From positions 62,001 to 126,000 of the forward strand of contig NZ_JAGGPB010000014.1 in NCBI RefSeq assembly GCF_018614055.1: a stretch of 64,000 nt of DNA, written 5' to 3'. A program made the translations under genes and the position numbers. The stretch is from Streptomyces sp. ISL-98 (lineage in GTDB: Bacteria; Actinomycetota; Actinomycetes; Streptomycetales; Streptomycetaceae). The notes under the pieces were generated by a model that made no database searches, was not told the DNA's origin, and saw only the letters and a list, made by a program, of their open reading frames with translations. Positions 51,504-58,671 of this stretch are shown piece by piece. Numbering within the stretch: the first letter of the stretch is position 1; every line of letters starts with the position of its first letter.

Positions 51504-51863
51504 TCAGTCCCATTCCAGGCCGCCGCGCCGCCATACGTACGCGTAGGCAACGAAGACGGTGAGCACGAAGAGCAGCATCTCGACGAGCCCGAAAAGCCCC
51601 AGGGCGTCGAACGAGACGGCCCAGGGATAGAGGAAGACGATCTCGATGTCGAAGACGATGAAGAGCATCGCCGTCAGGTAGTACTTGATGGGGAAGCGGC
51701 CGCCTCCGGCGGGTGTGGGTGTCGGCTCGATGCCGCACTCGTACGCTTCAAGCTTTGCCCGGTTGTAGCGCTTTGGGCCGATAAGCGTGGCCATGACCAC
51801 GGAAAAGATCGCAAACCCTGCCCCGAGGGCGCCGAGCACGAGGATGGGCGCGTAGGCATTCAC
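51504..51863 (-). CDS. nuoA: NADH-quinone oxidoreductase subunit A
   Basis: A 119-residue, three-helix subunit at the junction of the two arms. The conserved loop KLEAYECGIEPTP has the exposed cysteine. The GTG at 51863 is preceded by GGAGCGAGGAG, which decides it over an upstream in-frame start at 51923. First gene of the operon; a Rex-type operator lies 100 bases upstream. Confidence 0.94.
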   Translation of the reverse strand: MNAYAPILVLGALGAGFAIFSVVMATLIGPKRYNRAKLEAYECGIEPTPTPAGGGRFPIKYYLTAMLFIVFDIEIVFLYPWAVSFDALGLFGLVEMLLFVLTVFVAYAYVWRRGGLEWD

Positions 51864-51934
51864 GCTCCTCGCTCCTTCCAGTCGTCCTTGACCGTTGGAC
51901 CACACCCCGGGCCTGCACCTCACTCCGCCTCCAC

Positions 51935-51955
51935 GATCTTCGCCACGCGAAGATC
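51935..51955. promoter_or_regulatory. Perfect hairpin beside the Rex operator
   Basis: Arms GATCTTCGC (51935-51943) and GCGAAGATC (51947-51955) are perfect with a three-base loop, seven bases from the Rex-type operator and 72 bases upstream of the nuoA start. It may form in the 5' leader of the operon mRNA or bind a second regulator. Confidence 0.55.
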
Positions 51956-51961
51956 ATGTAT

Positions 51962-51979
51962 ATGTGAGGCAGTTCACAA
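51962..51979. promoter_or_regulatory. Rex-type redox operator upstream of nuoA
   Basis: TGTGAGGCAGTTCACA (51963-51978), extended by A on the right. The known Streptomyces coelicolor Rex operator is TTGTGAA-N4-TTCACAA. The right half matches fully, and the left half differs at two positions. Rex represses respiratory genes when NADH is low and releases DNA when NADH/NAD+ rises. The site also fits the CRP half-site pattern, but gene context favours Rex. TTGTGA on the nuoA strand could double as a -35 element. Confidence 0.7.
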
Positions 51980-52300
51980 GCCCGGCTGCCTCGCATCCTA
52001 TGCCTGTCGGTCTGTGATCTGCGACACGGGGTACGACAACGCCTTTGTGATCTCCACCACCCGACGAACGATCATTAAGTCGGGTGAGCGGTGATCTTCA
52101 TACGCGAAGTGCACGAGTGGCTACGAGACGTGACAAGCGAAGGTGTTACCGCTGGTCGCAGGGGGTGCCGCGCTATCAAGCCATGGCGCGTACAGGCAAA
52201 TTGGCAATGGGCGGCCGTGAGGTGATAAAGGCACCCGCATTCACCTGCCCCTCACCTGCCCGAGGGAGCTCCGCGGACGAATGTGGACGCGTGCATGCCT

Positions 52301-52316
52301 TCACGAGTCCTCGTGA
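52301..52316. promoter_or_regulatory. TCACGAG-N2-CTCGTGA palindrome
   Basis: Perfect 7-base arms around two bases, 273 bases upstream of nlpC and 438 bases upstream of nuoA. The even, short spacing resembles a dimeric repressor site. Owner unknown. Confidence 0.4.
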
Positions 52317-52550
52317 TCGAGAAGGGTTGCCGATCTGTGACCTGCGCCACTCGATTCCGGCTCCGGTAAAAGCGGGCTTGGCCATCGGTGTGAACGGATG
52401 GTAGGCGTCGGGCAATTGGGGCGTATTGCGGAAAGCCCATGATCACAGGCTTGATCACCGATGCCCGTATTGCCCGTTACGGCGTCAATAAAGCCCGGCA
52501 GAAGCCCGATTCGGGCCGACGCGGCGCAACTGTGGCGCAGCACACCTTTC

Positions 52551-52588
52551 TTGAAGGGAACCGCAAACGCCTGATAGCGGTTAGTCCC
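52551..52588 (+). promoter_or_regulatory. nlpC promoter, probably giving a leaderless mRNA
   Basis: Two overlapping readings: TTGAAG (52551-52556), 18 bases, TAGCGG (52575-52580); or ECF-type GGGAAC (52556-52561), 18 bases, GTT (52580-52582). Either starts transcription at or just before the ATG at 52589, and no ribosome-binding site precedes that ATG. Confidence 0.5.
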
Positions 52589-53419
52589 ATGTCCCTCACC
52601 GCTCACATACCCAGCCACCGGAAGCCCCGCCCTCGCAGCGCATCGAAGGTCGCGCTCCGAGCCGGAGTTGCCGGTGGCGTCCTCAGCACGATCGCGGTGG
52701 CCGGTGCTGCCGGGCCGGCGAATGCCGAGCCGGTGACCGCCACGATCGAAATGCCCACGCTCACCGCAGACCTGGCGAACACCGTCGCCGTCTCCGCCGA
52801 GGCCACCCAGCAGGTCGCGCACGAGTACGACCTCCAGGCCCAGCAGGACGAGGCCGCCGCCCAGGCCGCGAAGATCGCCAAGAAGGAAAAGGCGGAGGCC
52901 GAGCGCAAGGCCGAGGCCAAGAGGAAGGCCGAAGAGGCCGCCAAGAAGAGGGCCGCTGAAGAAGCGGCCGAGAAGGAGGAGCGCGCCTCGCGTGCCGCGG
53001 AGCGTACGACGCTCAGCGCCTCCTCCAACGACTCCGGCGCCTCCGTCGGCTCCTCGACGGGCACCGGCAGCGCCGCGACCGTCGTCGCCTTCCTCAAGGC
53101 GCAGCTCGGCGACGCGTACGTCATGGGCGCCTCCGGCCCCAACGCCTGGGACTGCTCCAGCCTCGTCCAGGCCGCGTACCGGACGGTCGGCGTCGACCTC
53201 CCGCGCGTCTCGCAGGACCAGTCGGTGGCCGGTACCCAGGTGGGTACGTCCAACCTCCAGGTCGGCGACATCCTCTACTGGGGCGGCGCCGGTTCCGCGT
53301 ACCACGTCGGTGTCTACATCGGTGACGGCCAGTACCTCGATGCCGCCAACCCCAGCAAGGGCGTCGTCATCCAGGACCTGTCGGGCTACCCGGCGAGCGG
53401 CGCGGTCCGCGTGCTCTGA
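52589..53419 (+). CDS. Secreted NlpC/P60 peptidoglycan endopeptidase
   Basis: A 276-residue cell-wall hydrolase. It has a basic N-terminus and signal peptide (to about residue 47, ending ANAEP). An Ala/Lys/Glu/Arg-rich coiled coil follows (about 70-140), then a Ser/Gly linker, then the NlpC/P60 domain (about 160-276). Catalytic Cys189 is in WDCSSLVQ and His239 in AYHVGVYIGDG; Asn254 or its neighbour is the third residue. It cuts peptide stems of peptidoglycan during growth or division. The layout matches RipA/DipZ-like actinobacterial hydrolases. Its leader may be absent, so control is at the promoter. Confidence 0.93.
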   Translation: MSLTAHIPSHRKPRPRSASKVALRAGVAGGVLSTIAVAGAAGPANAEPVTATIEMPTLTADLANTVAVSAEATQQVAHEYDLQAQQDEAAAQAAKIAKKEKAEAERKAEAKRKAEEAAKKRAAEEAAEKEERASRAAERTTLSASSNDSGASVGSSTGTGSAATVVAFLKAQLGDAYVMGASGPNAWDCSSLVQAAYRTVGVDLPRVSQDQSVAGTQVGTSNLQVGDILYWGGAGSAYHVGVYIGDGQYLDAANPSKGVVIQDLSGYPASGAVRVL

Positions 53420-53437
53420 ATCTGTCTCTTTGAAACT

Positions 53438-53483
53438 GACTGAGGGCCGTCCTTCCCGAATGCGGGAACGACGGCCCTTAGTC
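53438..53483 (+). terminator. Terminator after the NlpC/P60 gene
   Basis: Arms of 21 bases (53438-53458 and 53463-53483) pair with two mismatches around a four-base loop, 18 bases after the stop. The decayed AraC fragment begins immediately beyond it. Confidence 0.85.
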
Positions 53484-53499
53484 GTGCGTTGATCCGGTA

Positions 53500-53898
53500 C
53501 GGCTCACGGGCGGGCAGGCGCAGTTCATCGACCAGCCCGTCCCCGACACGGACGACGACAACCTCGGCCCGGCGCTCCAGTGGGCCACGGCCCACCTCCA
53601 CGAGCCGCTCACCGTCGACGACATGGCCCGCCGCGCCCGCCTGAGCCCGCGCACCTTCTACCGCCGCCTCCAGGAGTCCACCGGCACCACACCACTCCAG
53701 TGACTGCTCGGCCGCCGCCTGGCGCACGCGCAGTCACTCCTGGAATCGACCGACCTCCCGATCGACCGCGTCAGCGAGAAAAGCGGCCTCGGCACGGCAG
53801 CCAACCTGCGCCGCCACTTCACGCTCCAGGTCGGTGTCTCCCCCAGCGACTACCGGCGCAACTTCCAGGTAACGCGGGTACCGGTGCGCGAAGCCTGA
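53500..53898 (+). pseudogene. AraC/GlxA-family regulator remnant
   Basis: In frame from about 53500 the translation gives GGQAQFIDQPVP, then a helix-turn-helix with ARRARLSPRTFYRRLQ, and after the stop a second with GLGTAANLRRHFTLQVGVSP. This is the DNA-binding end of GlxA-type AraC regulators. A TGA at 53701-53703 interrupts it where Trp is expected after TPLQ, and the whole N-terminal DJ-1/PfpI-like domain is gone, cut off by the terminator at 53483. No start codon is credible. The fragment ends with TGA at 53896-53898. Confidence 0.85.
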
Positions 53899-53935
53899 CA
53901 TTTGTCATGTGTTCCCGTGCGGAAGATCGTTCCGC
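53896..53935. promoter_or_regulatory. Operator-like palindromes upstream of the serine hydrolase
   Basis: TGACATTTGTCA (53896-53907) is a perfect palindrome that overlaps the remnant's stop codon. A second, GCGGAA-N5-TTCCGC (53919-53924 and 53930-53935), follows 12 bases later. They lie 84-123 bases before the next start and may bind a NarL- or TetR-type regulator encoded elsewhere. Confidence 0.45.
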
Positions 53936-54018
53936 GGGTGGAGGAGGGCCCGCGGCGGCGCGCCGAGGATGGACGAATCGACCATGCGCCGTGCACGAGT
54001 GACCACACAGGAGTGACC

Positions 54019-55368
54019 ATGCGACGCCTCGCCCATCCGGACCGCCGCCGCCCGGAGCATCGGAGAGTTCGTCTGGCGGCGGCCTCGGTCGCCGTTCTGT
54101 CGCTCGCGGCCGGTGTCGTGCCGGCGCAAGCGGCGGCACACGCACCGGCCGCCCCCGCCGCCGCGACCGCCGCGATCACCTCCGGGCTCGACCGGGAAGC
54201 TCTCCGCGACTCCCTCGCGGCGTTCCACAAGGCCGGTATGTACGGGGCCTATTCATCGGTTCGGGACGGCTCCGAGCAGTGGCGGGGAGCGGCCGGGCTC
54301 GCCGATATGGACACCAAGCGGCGGATGCGGCCCGACTTCGAGCACCGGATCGGCAGCATCACCAAGACCTTCACCTCCGTGGCCGTCCTTCAGCAGGTCC
54401 ACAAGGGCCGCATAGAACTGGACGCACCGATCGGCCGGTATCTCCCCGAGCTGATACCGGGCGAGCGAGGCCGGAAGGTCACGGTGCGGATGCTGCTCAA
54501 CCACACCAGCGGCATTCCCGATTACATACTTCCCGCTTTCCCCGGCCTGACCGAAGACCCCGGCAAGTCTCTTGAGGAGAACCGCTTCCGCCGGCTGGAC
54601 CACAAGCAGCTCGTCCGCCTCGGTCTTGCGGCGCAGCCTGTCGCCGAGCGCGGAAAGCATGCGTATTCAAACACCAACTACATTATTGCCGGGCTGCTGT
54701 TGCAGAAGGTCACGGGCCAGAACCCGGAAACGTACATCACCCGCAATGTCATCCGTAAAGCCGGACTGCGGCACACCTATTTCCCACGCTCGCCCTACAT
54801 ATCCGGGCCGCACGCCAAGATGTACGAGTCGATGTACGGCTACATCGACCCGGCCCGCGACTTCAGTGTCTACGACATGTCCTGGGCAGGTACGGCCGGA
54901 GCGATGGTGTCGACCACGCGCGACCTCAACGACTTCTACCGCCAACTGCTCGGCGGCAAGCTGCTCGGTCCCGCCGAACTGCGCGCCATGAAGACCACCG
55001 TCCCGGCCTACGAGCCCGAGCCGGGCCAGGACGTGAAGATGCGGTACGGCCTGGGCCTCTACACCCTGCGCATGCCCAGCGGAGGCTGGTACTGGGGCCA
55101 CGACGGCGGTGTCTTCGGGGCCGGGACCTGGGCGCTGTCCACCGAGAACGGCCGCCGGCAGGTCGCGATCGGCTACAACCTGATGAAGTACGAGCGGTTC
55201 GACGAACAGAACCGGCCGAAGCCGGACCCGATAGGGGCGGCACTGATGCAGTACGTCGACGGAGCCCTCAGCGGCTCGGGCAAGTCCTCGACGTCCCTCC
55301 GGCATTCACCGCCCAACTCCCTGCCCACGCTCCCGCCCTTGGTTACTCCGGAGCAACTGCGCAGGTAG
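54019..55368 (+). CDS. Exported serine beta-lactamase-fold hydrolase (DD-peptidase-like)
   Basis: A 449-residue exported protein of the class C beta-lactamase/DD-carboxypeptidase (R61-like) superfamily. A signal peptide ends near residue 40 (PAQAAA). The catalytic Ser113 and Lys116 are in SITKTF, the tyrosine in YSN (216-218), and the third motif is HDG (361-363). R61-type enzymes use HTG at this place, so the change to HDG is notable. A soluble Ser/Pro tail follows about residue 415. The ATG is chosen because AGGAG lies five bases upstream. It may cleave peptidoglycan or another D-amino acid or ester substrate. Confidence 0.9.
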   Translation: MRRLAHPDRRRPEHRRVRLAAASVAVLSLAAGVVPAQAAAHAPAAPAAATAAITSGLDREALRDSLAAFHKAGMYGAYSSVRDGSEQWRGAAGLADMDTKRRMRPDFEHRIGSITKTFTSVAVLQQVHKGRIELDAPIGRYLPELIPGERGRKVTVRMLLNHTSGIPDYILPAFPGLTEDPGKSLEENRFRRLDHKQLVRLGLAAQPVAERGKHAYSNTNYIIAGLLLQKVTGQNPETYITRNVIRKAGLRHTYFPRSPYISGPHAKMYESMYGYIDPARDFSVYDMSWAGTAGAMVSTTRDLNDFYRQLLGGKLLGPAELRAMKTTVPAYEPEPGQDVKMRYGLGLYTLRMPSGGWYWGHDGGVFGAGTWALSTENGRRQVAIGYNLMKYERFDEQNRPKPDPIGAALMQYVDGALSGSGKSSTSLRHSPPNSLPTLPPLVTPEQLRR

Positions 55369-56235
55369 TCAGAGCGCCGGGCGGAATTTGTAGGCACGGA
55401 GCGTGTCCCGCAGCCGCGCCGCCCTCCCCCGTACGACATCCGCCGGAAGGCCGTCAGCCGGTACGCACGGCTCGCCCCGGCAGATCCGGCACACACCGCC
55501 CGGCAGCGATTCCGGCGTACCGGGGGCGTGGCAATCGGTGCACTCCATGACGTACTGCCCCTGAACCGGGGTCGGCGGCTCCGGCGGCAGTCGCTTGAGC
55601 AGCCGGTTCTGTACGAACCCGAAGGGGTGCCGGACGGGGTCGGGAAGCATCGTGCCAACGGCGCGCACGAGCTGCGCCTCGGTGGCACCCCGCCGGAACC
55701 ACTCCCCGGCGAGGTCGGCCAGCGCCTCGCACTCCACTGCGGACAGCGTGAGTTGCGGATGCCGGTGGACGAGCCGGGCGAGGGCGTCGTACCCGCGCGC
55801 TTCCGGCTCTTGTACGGGCGAGGGGTCGGCCATCCCGGACTGCGGGACGTCCCCGCACAGGAACGCGGCCCACCAGGCGTCGGGCCGGGCGGTGCGAGTG
55901 AAGTACGTCCGGTAAACCCACCGCGCGCCCTCGGCATCCTGCACGTCCCGGCGTACGCGCCGCAGGTGTCCGGCCTCGGAGAGCCTCCGCAGAACAGTGC
56001 CGATGGCGCACTGCCCGAAGTCGTCCAGTTCTCTGGCCAGGGCCTTGATGGAGATGTCGGCGCCATCGGGGAGCCGGTCGATGTAACCGGCGATGGCGGC
56101 TTCACGCTTGGGCAGATGTGCGAAGTCCCGACCACGACGGGGCTCTTGGTCGGGTGCGGAACGTTTTCCGAACCCGGGCTTGGCCATCGGGTGGGCGGGC
56201 GCGTGCGGGGCGCGACTAAGGTGCGGGGTAGCCAT
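55369..56235 (-). CDS. Winged-helix and zinc-ribbon DNA-binding protein of unknown role
   Basis: A 288-residue protein with a MarR-like winged helix near residues 45-105 (REAAIAGYIDRLPDG... TVLRRLSEAGHLRRVRRDV) and a C-terminal zinc ribbon with two pairs of cysteines (CTDC and CRIC, about 232-253). In between lies a helical region with SAVECEALADLAGEWFRRG. The family is widely seen in Streptomyces without a known function. The stop abuts the serine-hydrolase stop on the other strand. The ATG at 56235 follows AAGGACGG. Confidence 0.75.
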   Translation of the reverse strand: MATPHLSRAPHAPAHPMAKPGFGKRSAPDQEPRRGRDFAHLPKREAAIAGYIDRLPDGADISIKALARELDDFGQCAIGTVLRRLSEAGHLRRVRRDVQDAEGARWVYRTYFTRTARPDAWWAAFLCGDVPQSGMADPSPVQEPEARGYDALARLVHRHPQLTLSAVECEALADLAGEWFRRGATEAQLVRAVGTMLPDPVRHPFGFVQNRLLKRLPPEPPTPVQGQYVMECTDCHAPGTPESLPGGVCRICRGEPCVPADGLPADVVRGRAARLRDTLRAYKFRPAL

Positions 56236-56405
56236 GGAGACCGTCCTTAGCGATCTTGATGGTCAGACCCCTGTGTGGTGCTGCTAACACCGCATGGGGG
56301 TCGTTTGTTGTGCCGCACGCTACACGGCAACAGCACTGCGTCGCGACCTGATCACGAAATGTCATCTCCGCTGGTACGTCGGCCAGTTCGCGCGCCACTG
56401 GGGAG

Positions 56406-56432
56406 GGTGGGTGGGAAGAATCCCCACCCACC
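56406..56432 (-). terminator. Hairpin after the small cysteine protein gene
   Basis: Perfect 10-base arms GGTGGGTGGG (56406-56415) and CCCACCCACC (56423-56432) around seven bases, 40 bases beyond the stop of the 68-residue gene on the minus strand. The rest of the 236-base gap holds the leader of the winged-helix gene. Confidence 0.6.
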
Positions 56433-56471
56433 ATTCCTAGCAAAAGCCGCTCGAACCTCGCCCCCCGAAGC

Positions 56472-56678
56472 TCAAGCGCCGTCCCGGCACCGAGGACACC
56501 GGCACGGCGGGTAGGCCATCGACCCGGGCGGCAGCTCCGCCCCCTCCATCGGCTCACCCGTAGCGTCGAGTCTGAGGACGCCATCCGCTCCGTAGTCCTC
56601 CATCAACTCCGCGAGCTGCGCCCGTGCTTCGCTCCTGCGAGGTGCGTCCATCACTATCCCTTGCGCGTCGTTCAACAT
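56472..56678 (-). CDS. Small cysteine-rich protein, candidate
   Basis: A 68-residue protein divergent from an XRE regulator. The ATG at 56678 has only a weak GGAAAG upstream. The N-terminal half is helical and acidic (EARAQLAELMEDYG), and the C-terminus is CRCPRCRDGA, a possible metal site with Cys59, Cys61 and Cys64. WhiJ/AbaA-like loci in Streptomyces often contain small genes of this size next to the XRE and DUF397 pair. No function is known. It could be a chance frame; codon use looks coding. Confidence 0.6.
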   Translation of the reverse strand: MLNDAQGIVMDAPRRSEARAQLAELMEDYGADGVLRLDATGEPMEGAELPPGSMAYPPCRCPRCRDGA

Positions 56679-56713
56679 GTCGCTTTCCGTGTCCGATCGT
56701 TGCGCTGCGTGCA

Positions 56714-56719
56714 TACGAT
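56714..56719 (+). promoter_or_regulatory. -10 element for the XRE gene
   Basis: TACGAT at 56714-56719 fits TANNNT and is part of a loose ATCGT/ACGAT repeat. Transcription would start near 56726, leaving a leader of about 65 bases before the GTG at 56791. No clear -35 is seen. Confidence 0.3.
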
Positions 56720-56790
56720 GGACAGGGGGCAGCGGACAACAACGGCGTTGAAACGCATGGGAGTTCAGTGGTGAACAAGCCCACAAAGGT

Positions 56791-57612
56791 GTGAGCTTCT
56801 CGCAGGGCAAGGTCGGATGGCCGTTCTTCGGCTCCGAACTCAAGCGCCAGCGAGAGGCGGTACCGCTCACACAGCAGCAGCTCGGGGAACGGGTCTACGT
56901 CTCGGGGACGTACGTCGGCCAGATCGAGTCCGCGATCCGCAAGCCCCAGCTGGACCTCGCCCAGCGCTTCGACGCCGAGCTGGGGACGGACGGGCTCCTT
57001 ACTCGCATGTGCAGGGAGTTGATCGACAGCAGTCCACACGCCCCATACTTCGCAGACGCAGCTGCACTTGAGGTGGAAGCCGCGACCATTAGCGAGTACG
57101 CCCCGACCCTGATTCCTGGCGTACTTCAGACCGAGGAATACGTACGCGCCCTGATGGCCCCGTCGGCAGCTCTCCTGCTGGACAGCGCCCTGGTGGAGAC
57201 GCGAATCAGAGCGAGGACAGATCGTGCCGCGCTGCTCGACGATCCAACACGACCCGTGTTGTGGGCAGTGCTGCACGAGACTGTGCTCCAGGTGGCCGTG
57301 GGCGGACCGGCCCTCATGGGGCGCCAACTGAGTCACCTGGCCAGCCTTGTTCGTAGCGAGCGCATCCTGGTCCAAGTGCTCCCATTCAGCGCGAATGCAC
57401 ACGCCGCGAGCGGCAGCATGTTCGCCCTGATGACCTTCGAGGAGGCACCACCAGTTGCATACTCGGAAGGGCAATACTCAGGGCAGCTCTTGGACACTCC
57501 CGCGATGGTCGCCAAGTACCAGCTGTCCTACGACCTGATCCGGGCCGCCGCGCTGTCGCCGGAGGCGTCCCTGTCCCTAATCGAATCGGTGGCGGAGGAC
57601 TACAAACAATGA
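56791..57612 (+). CDS. XRE-family regulator with DUF5753 (WhiJ-like)
   Basis: A 273-residue protein. Residues 12-70 form an XRE helix-turn-helix (LKRQREAVPLTQQQLGERVYVSGTYVGQIESAIRKP). The rest is DUF5753 (about 95-270), with ALLDDPTRPVLWAVLHETVL and VQVLPFSANAHAASGSMF. This is the architecture of Streptomyces WhiJ and its many paralogues, which work with DUF397 proteins in developmental or antibiotic regulation. The GTG at 56791 is the only usable start in the frame. It overlaps the DUF397 gene by four bases (ATGA). Confidence 0.9.
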   Translation: MSFSQGKVGWPFFGSELKRQREAVPLTQQQLGERVYVSGTYVGQIESAIRKPQLDLAQRFDAELGTDGLLTRMCRELIDSSPHAPYFADAAALEVEAATISEYAPTLIPGVLQTEEYVRALMAPSAALLLDSALVETRIRARTDRAALLDDPTRPVLWAVLHETVLQVAVGGPALMGRQLSHLASLVRSERILVQVLPFSANAHAASGSMFALMTFEEAPPVAYSEGQYSGQLLDTPAMVAKYQLSYDLIRAAALSPEASLSLIESVAEDYKQ

Positions 57613-57827
57613 GCAGTGCGCACAACCTGGGCGCCGCCGCATGGCGCAAGTCGTCCTACAGCAATTCGGACGGCGGTAGCTGCCTTGAGGTCGCCGACGG
57701 CCTACCCGGCGTCATGCCCGTCCGCGACAGCAAGGTTCCCCACGGCCCCGCCCTCGCATTCGACGCAACCGCCTGGTCGTCCTTCGTGACCGCCGTGAAG
57801 GACGACCGGCTGGTCCGTCGCGCCTGA
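57609..57827 (+). CDS. DUF397 small regulator-associated protein
   Basis: A 72-residue protein with the DUF397 pattern AWRKSSYSNSDGGSCLEVAD and VRDSKVPHGPALAFDATAWSSFV. Such proteins are encoded next to WhiJ-like XRE regulators and are thought to modulate them, as in a toxin-antitoxin-like partnership. The ATG overlaps the XRE stop, so the two are translationally coupled. Confidence 0.92.
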   Translation: MSSAHNLGAAAWRKSSYSNSDGGSCLEVADGLPGVMPVRDSKVPHGPALAFDATAWSSFVTAVKDDRLVRRA

Positions 57828-57927
57828 CCTCAGGAGTTCGGGGCGACCTTGGTTCCACCGAGGTAGAGGTGCTTCACGGGGCACCCCGCGCCAGGTCGAG
57901 CGGACCGGCGGCTACGCACACCACACC

Positions 57928-57962
57928 TCTCGCGAGATTTTTCCTACCGGCGGTGTTACGTT
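57928..57962 (+). promoter_or_regulatory. Palindrome and -10 element before the RHH/PIN operon
   Basis: TCTCGCGAGA (57928-57937) is a perfect 10-base palindrome. TACGTT (57957-57962) fits TANNNT and ends six bases before the ATG at 57969, so the mRNA is probably leaderless. Antitoxin autoregulation through the palindrome is the expected scheme for VapBC-like operons. Confidence 0.5.
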
Positions 57963-57968
57963 TTAGGC

Positions 57969-58211
57969 ATGAGCAGCCACGCAGCCCACCAGGCCACCGA
58001 GCGGGCCGGCAAGAGATCCGTGTCGCTGGCGCAATCGTTGATCAAGGAAGTGGAGGAGCGCACCGGCAAGAACGGCTTCTCCTCCGTCGTGGCCGAAGCC
58101 CTGGAGGAGTGGCTCGCCGCGCAGAAGCTCCGCGAGGTCGTGGCCGCTGACCGCAAGGCATTCGGCCCCGTATCCGCCGAAGCGCGGCGGCAGGCGGAAC
58201 AGGAGTGGTAA
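57969..58211 (+). CDS. Ribbon-helix-helix antitoxin-like protein
   Basis: An 80-residue protein. KRSVSLAQSLIKEVEERTGKNGFSSVVAEALEEWL (about 15-49) is a ribbon-helix-helix pattern of the CopG/VapB kind. The C-terminal 30 residues are charged and should wrap the partner toxin. No ribosome-binding site precedes the ATG, consistent with leaderless expression. It overlaps the PIN gene by seven bases. Confidence 0.85.
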   Translation: MSSHAAHQATERAGKRSVSLAQSLIKEVEERTGKNGFSSVVAEALEEWLAAQKLREVVAADRKAFGPVSAEARRQAEQEW

Positions 58212-58654
58212 GCAAGCGCCTCAAGATCAAGGCCAAGAGTGAGGGCACGCTCGTCCTGGACGCCCAAGGGCTTTCGCTGCACGTCGACGGCGACGAGGGG
58301 ATGCGGGCGCGCATCGAGGTCGCTCAGCAGAGCGGCAGACGAGTGGCGCTGTCCGCCCTGACGCCCTTGGAGGTGCGCCGAAGCGGGGATGCCGCCAAGC
58401 GGCTCCAGTTCCTGCTGTCCCGGTTCGACGTGAAGCCGGTCAGCGACGCGGTGATGGACGCCGCGGCAAAGCTGCTGGACGTCTCGGGCCTTGACGGACA
58501 CGAATGCCTCGTGGACGCACTAGTGGTGGCCACGGCCGCGCTCTGCACACCCCCAGTACTGCTCGTTACATCCGACAAGTCGCACATCCCGGCGCTGTGC
58601 AAGGCTGCCGAGGGGCTTCCCGGCTCGCCGAGGGTGAAGATCGTCAACGTCTGA
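58205..58654 (+). CDS. PIN-domain ribonuclease toxin-like protein
   Basis: A 149-residue PIN-domain protein. The acidic active-site residues fit: Asp19 (LVLDAQGLS), Glu56 (TPLEVRR), Asp104 (LVDALVVAT) and Asp124 (VTSDKSHI). The family binds one or two Mg or Mn ions and cleaves RNA. The GTG at 58205 overlaps the antitoxin stop, so it is coupled. With the RHH gene it makes a VapBC-type pair. The domain has a longer first loop than typical VapC. Confidence 0.87.
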   Translation: MVSKRLKIKAKSEGTLVLDAQGLSLHVDGDEGMRARIEVAQQSGRRVALSALTPLEVRRSGDAAKRLQFLLSRFDVKPVSDAVMDAAAKLLDVSGLDGHECLVDALVVATAALCTPPVLLVTSDKSHIPALCKAAEGLPGSPRVKIVNV

Positions 58655-58671
58655 GAGCTCAGCAGTCGTAC

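Larger units (their letters stand above)
51864..52588. other. 725-base divergent intergenic region, nuoA to nlpC
   Basis: No convincing gene. It is lower in GC than the surroundings and holds a 9-base hairpin and Rex site next to nuoA, a 16-base palindrome (52301-52316), twin TGATCA sites (52440-52457), the 13-base palindrome GCCCGATTCGGGC (52504-52516) and the nlpC promoter. The open frames here have no ribosome-binding site or family resemblance. Confidence 0.6.

Noticed and set aside
51963..51978. CRP site upstream of nuoA
   Set aside because: It does fit TGTGA-N6-TCACA, but TTCACAA with N4 spacing and a respiratory operon fit Rex better. The CRP reading is not excluded.
52084..52404. Open frame of 106 codons in the nuoA/nlpC gap
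   Set aside because: No ribosome-binding site, no recognisable domain, composition unlike coding DNA.
52090..52588. c-di-AMP (ydaO-type) riboswitch in front of the NlpC/P60 gene
   Set aside because: Such leaders precede some Streptomyces wall hydrolases, but none of the conserved ydaO motif segments was found and the promoter seems to give a leaderless mRNA.
56768..56793. Leader peptide overlapping the XRE start
   Set aside because: A seven- to eight-codon frame from GTG to TGA with no ribosome-binding site; most likely chance.
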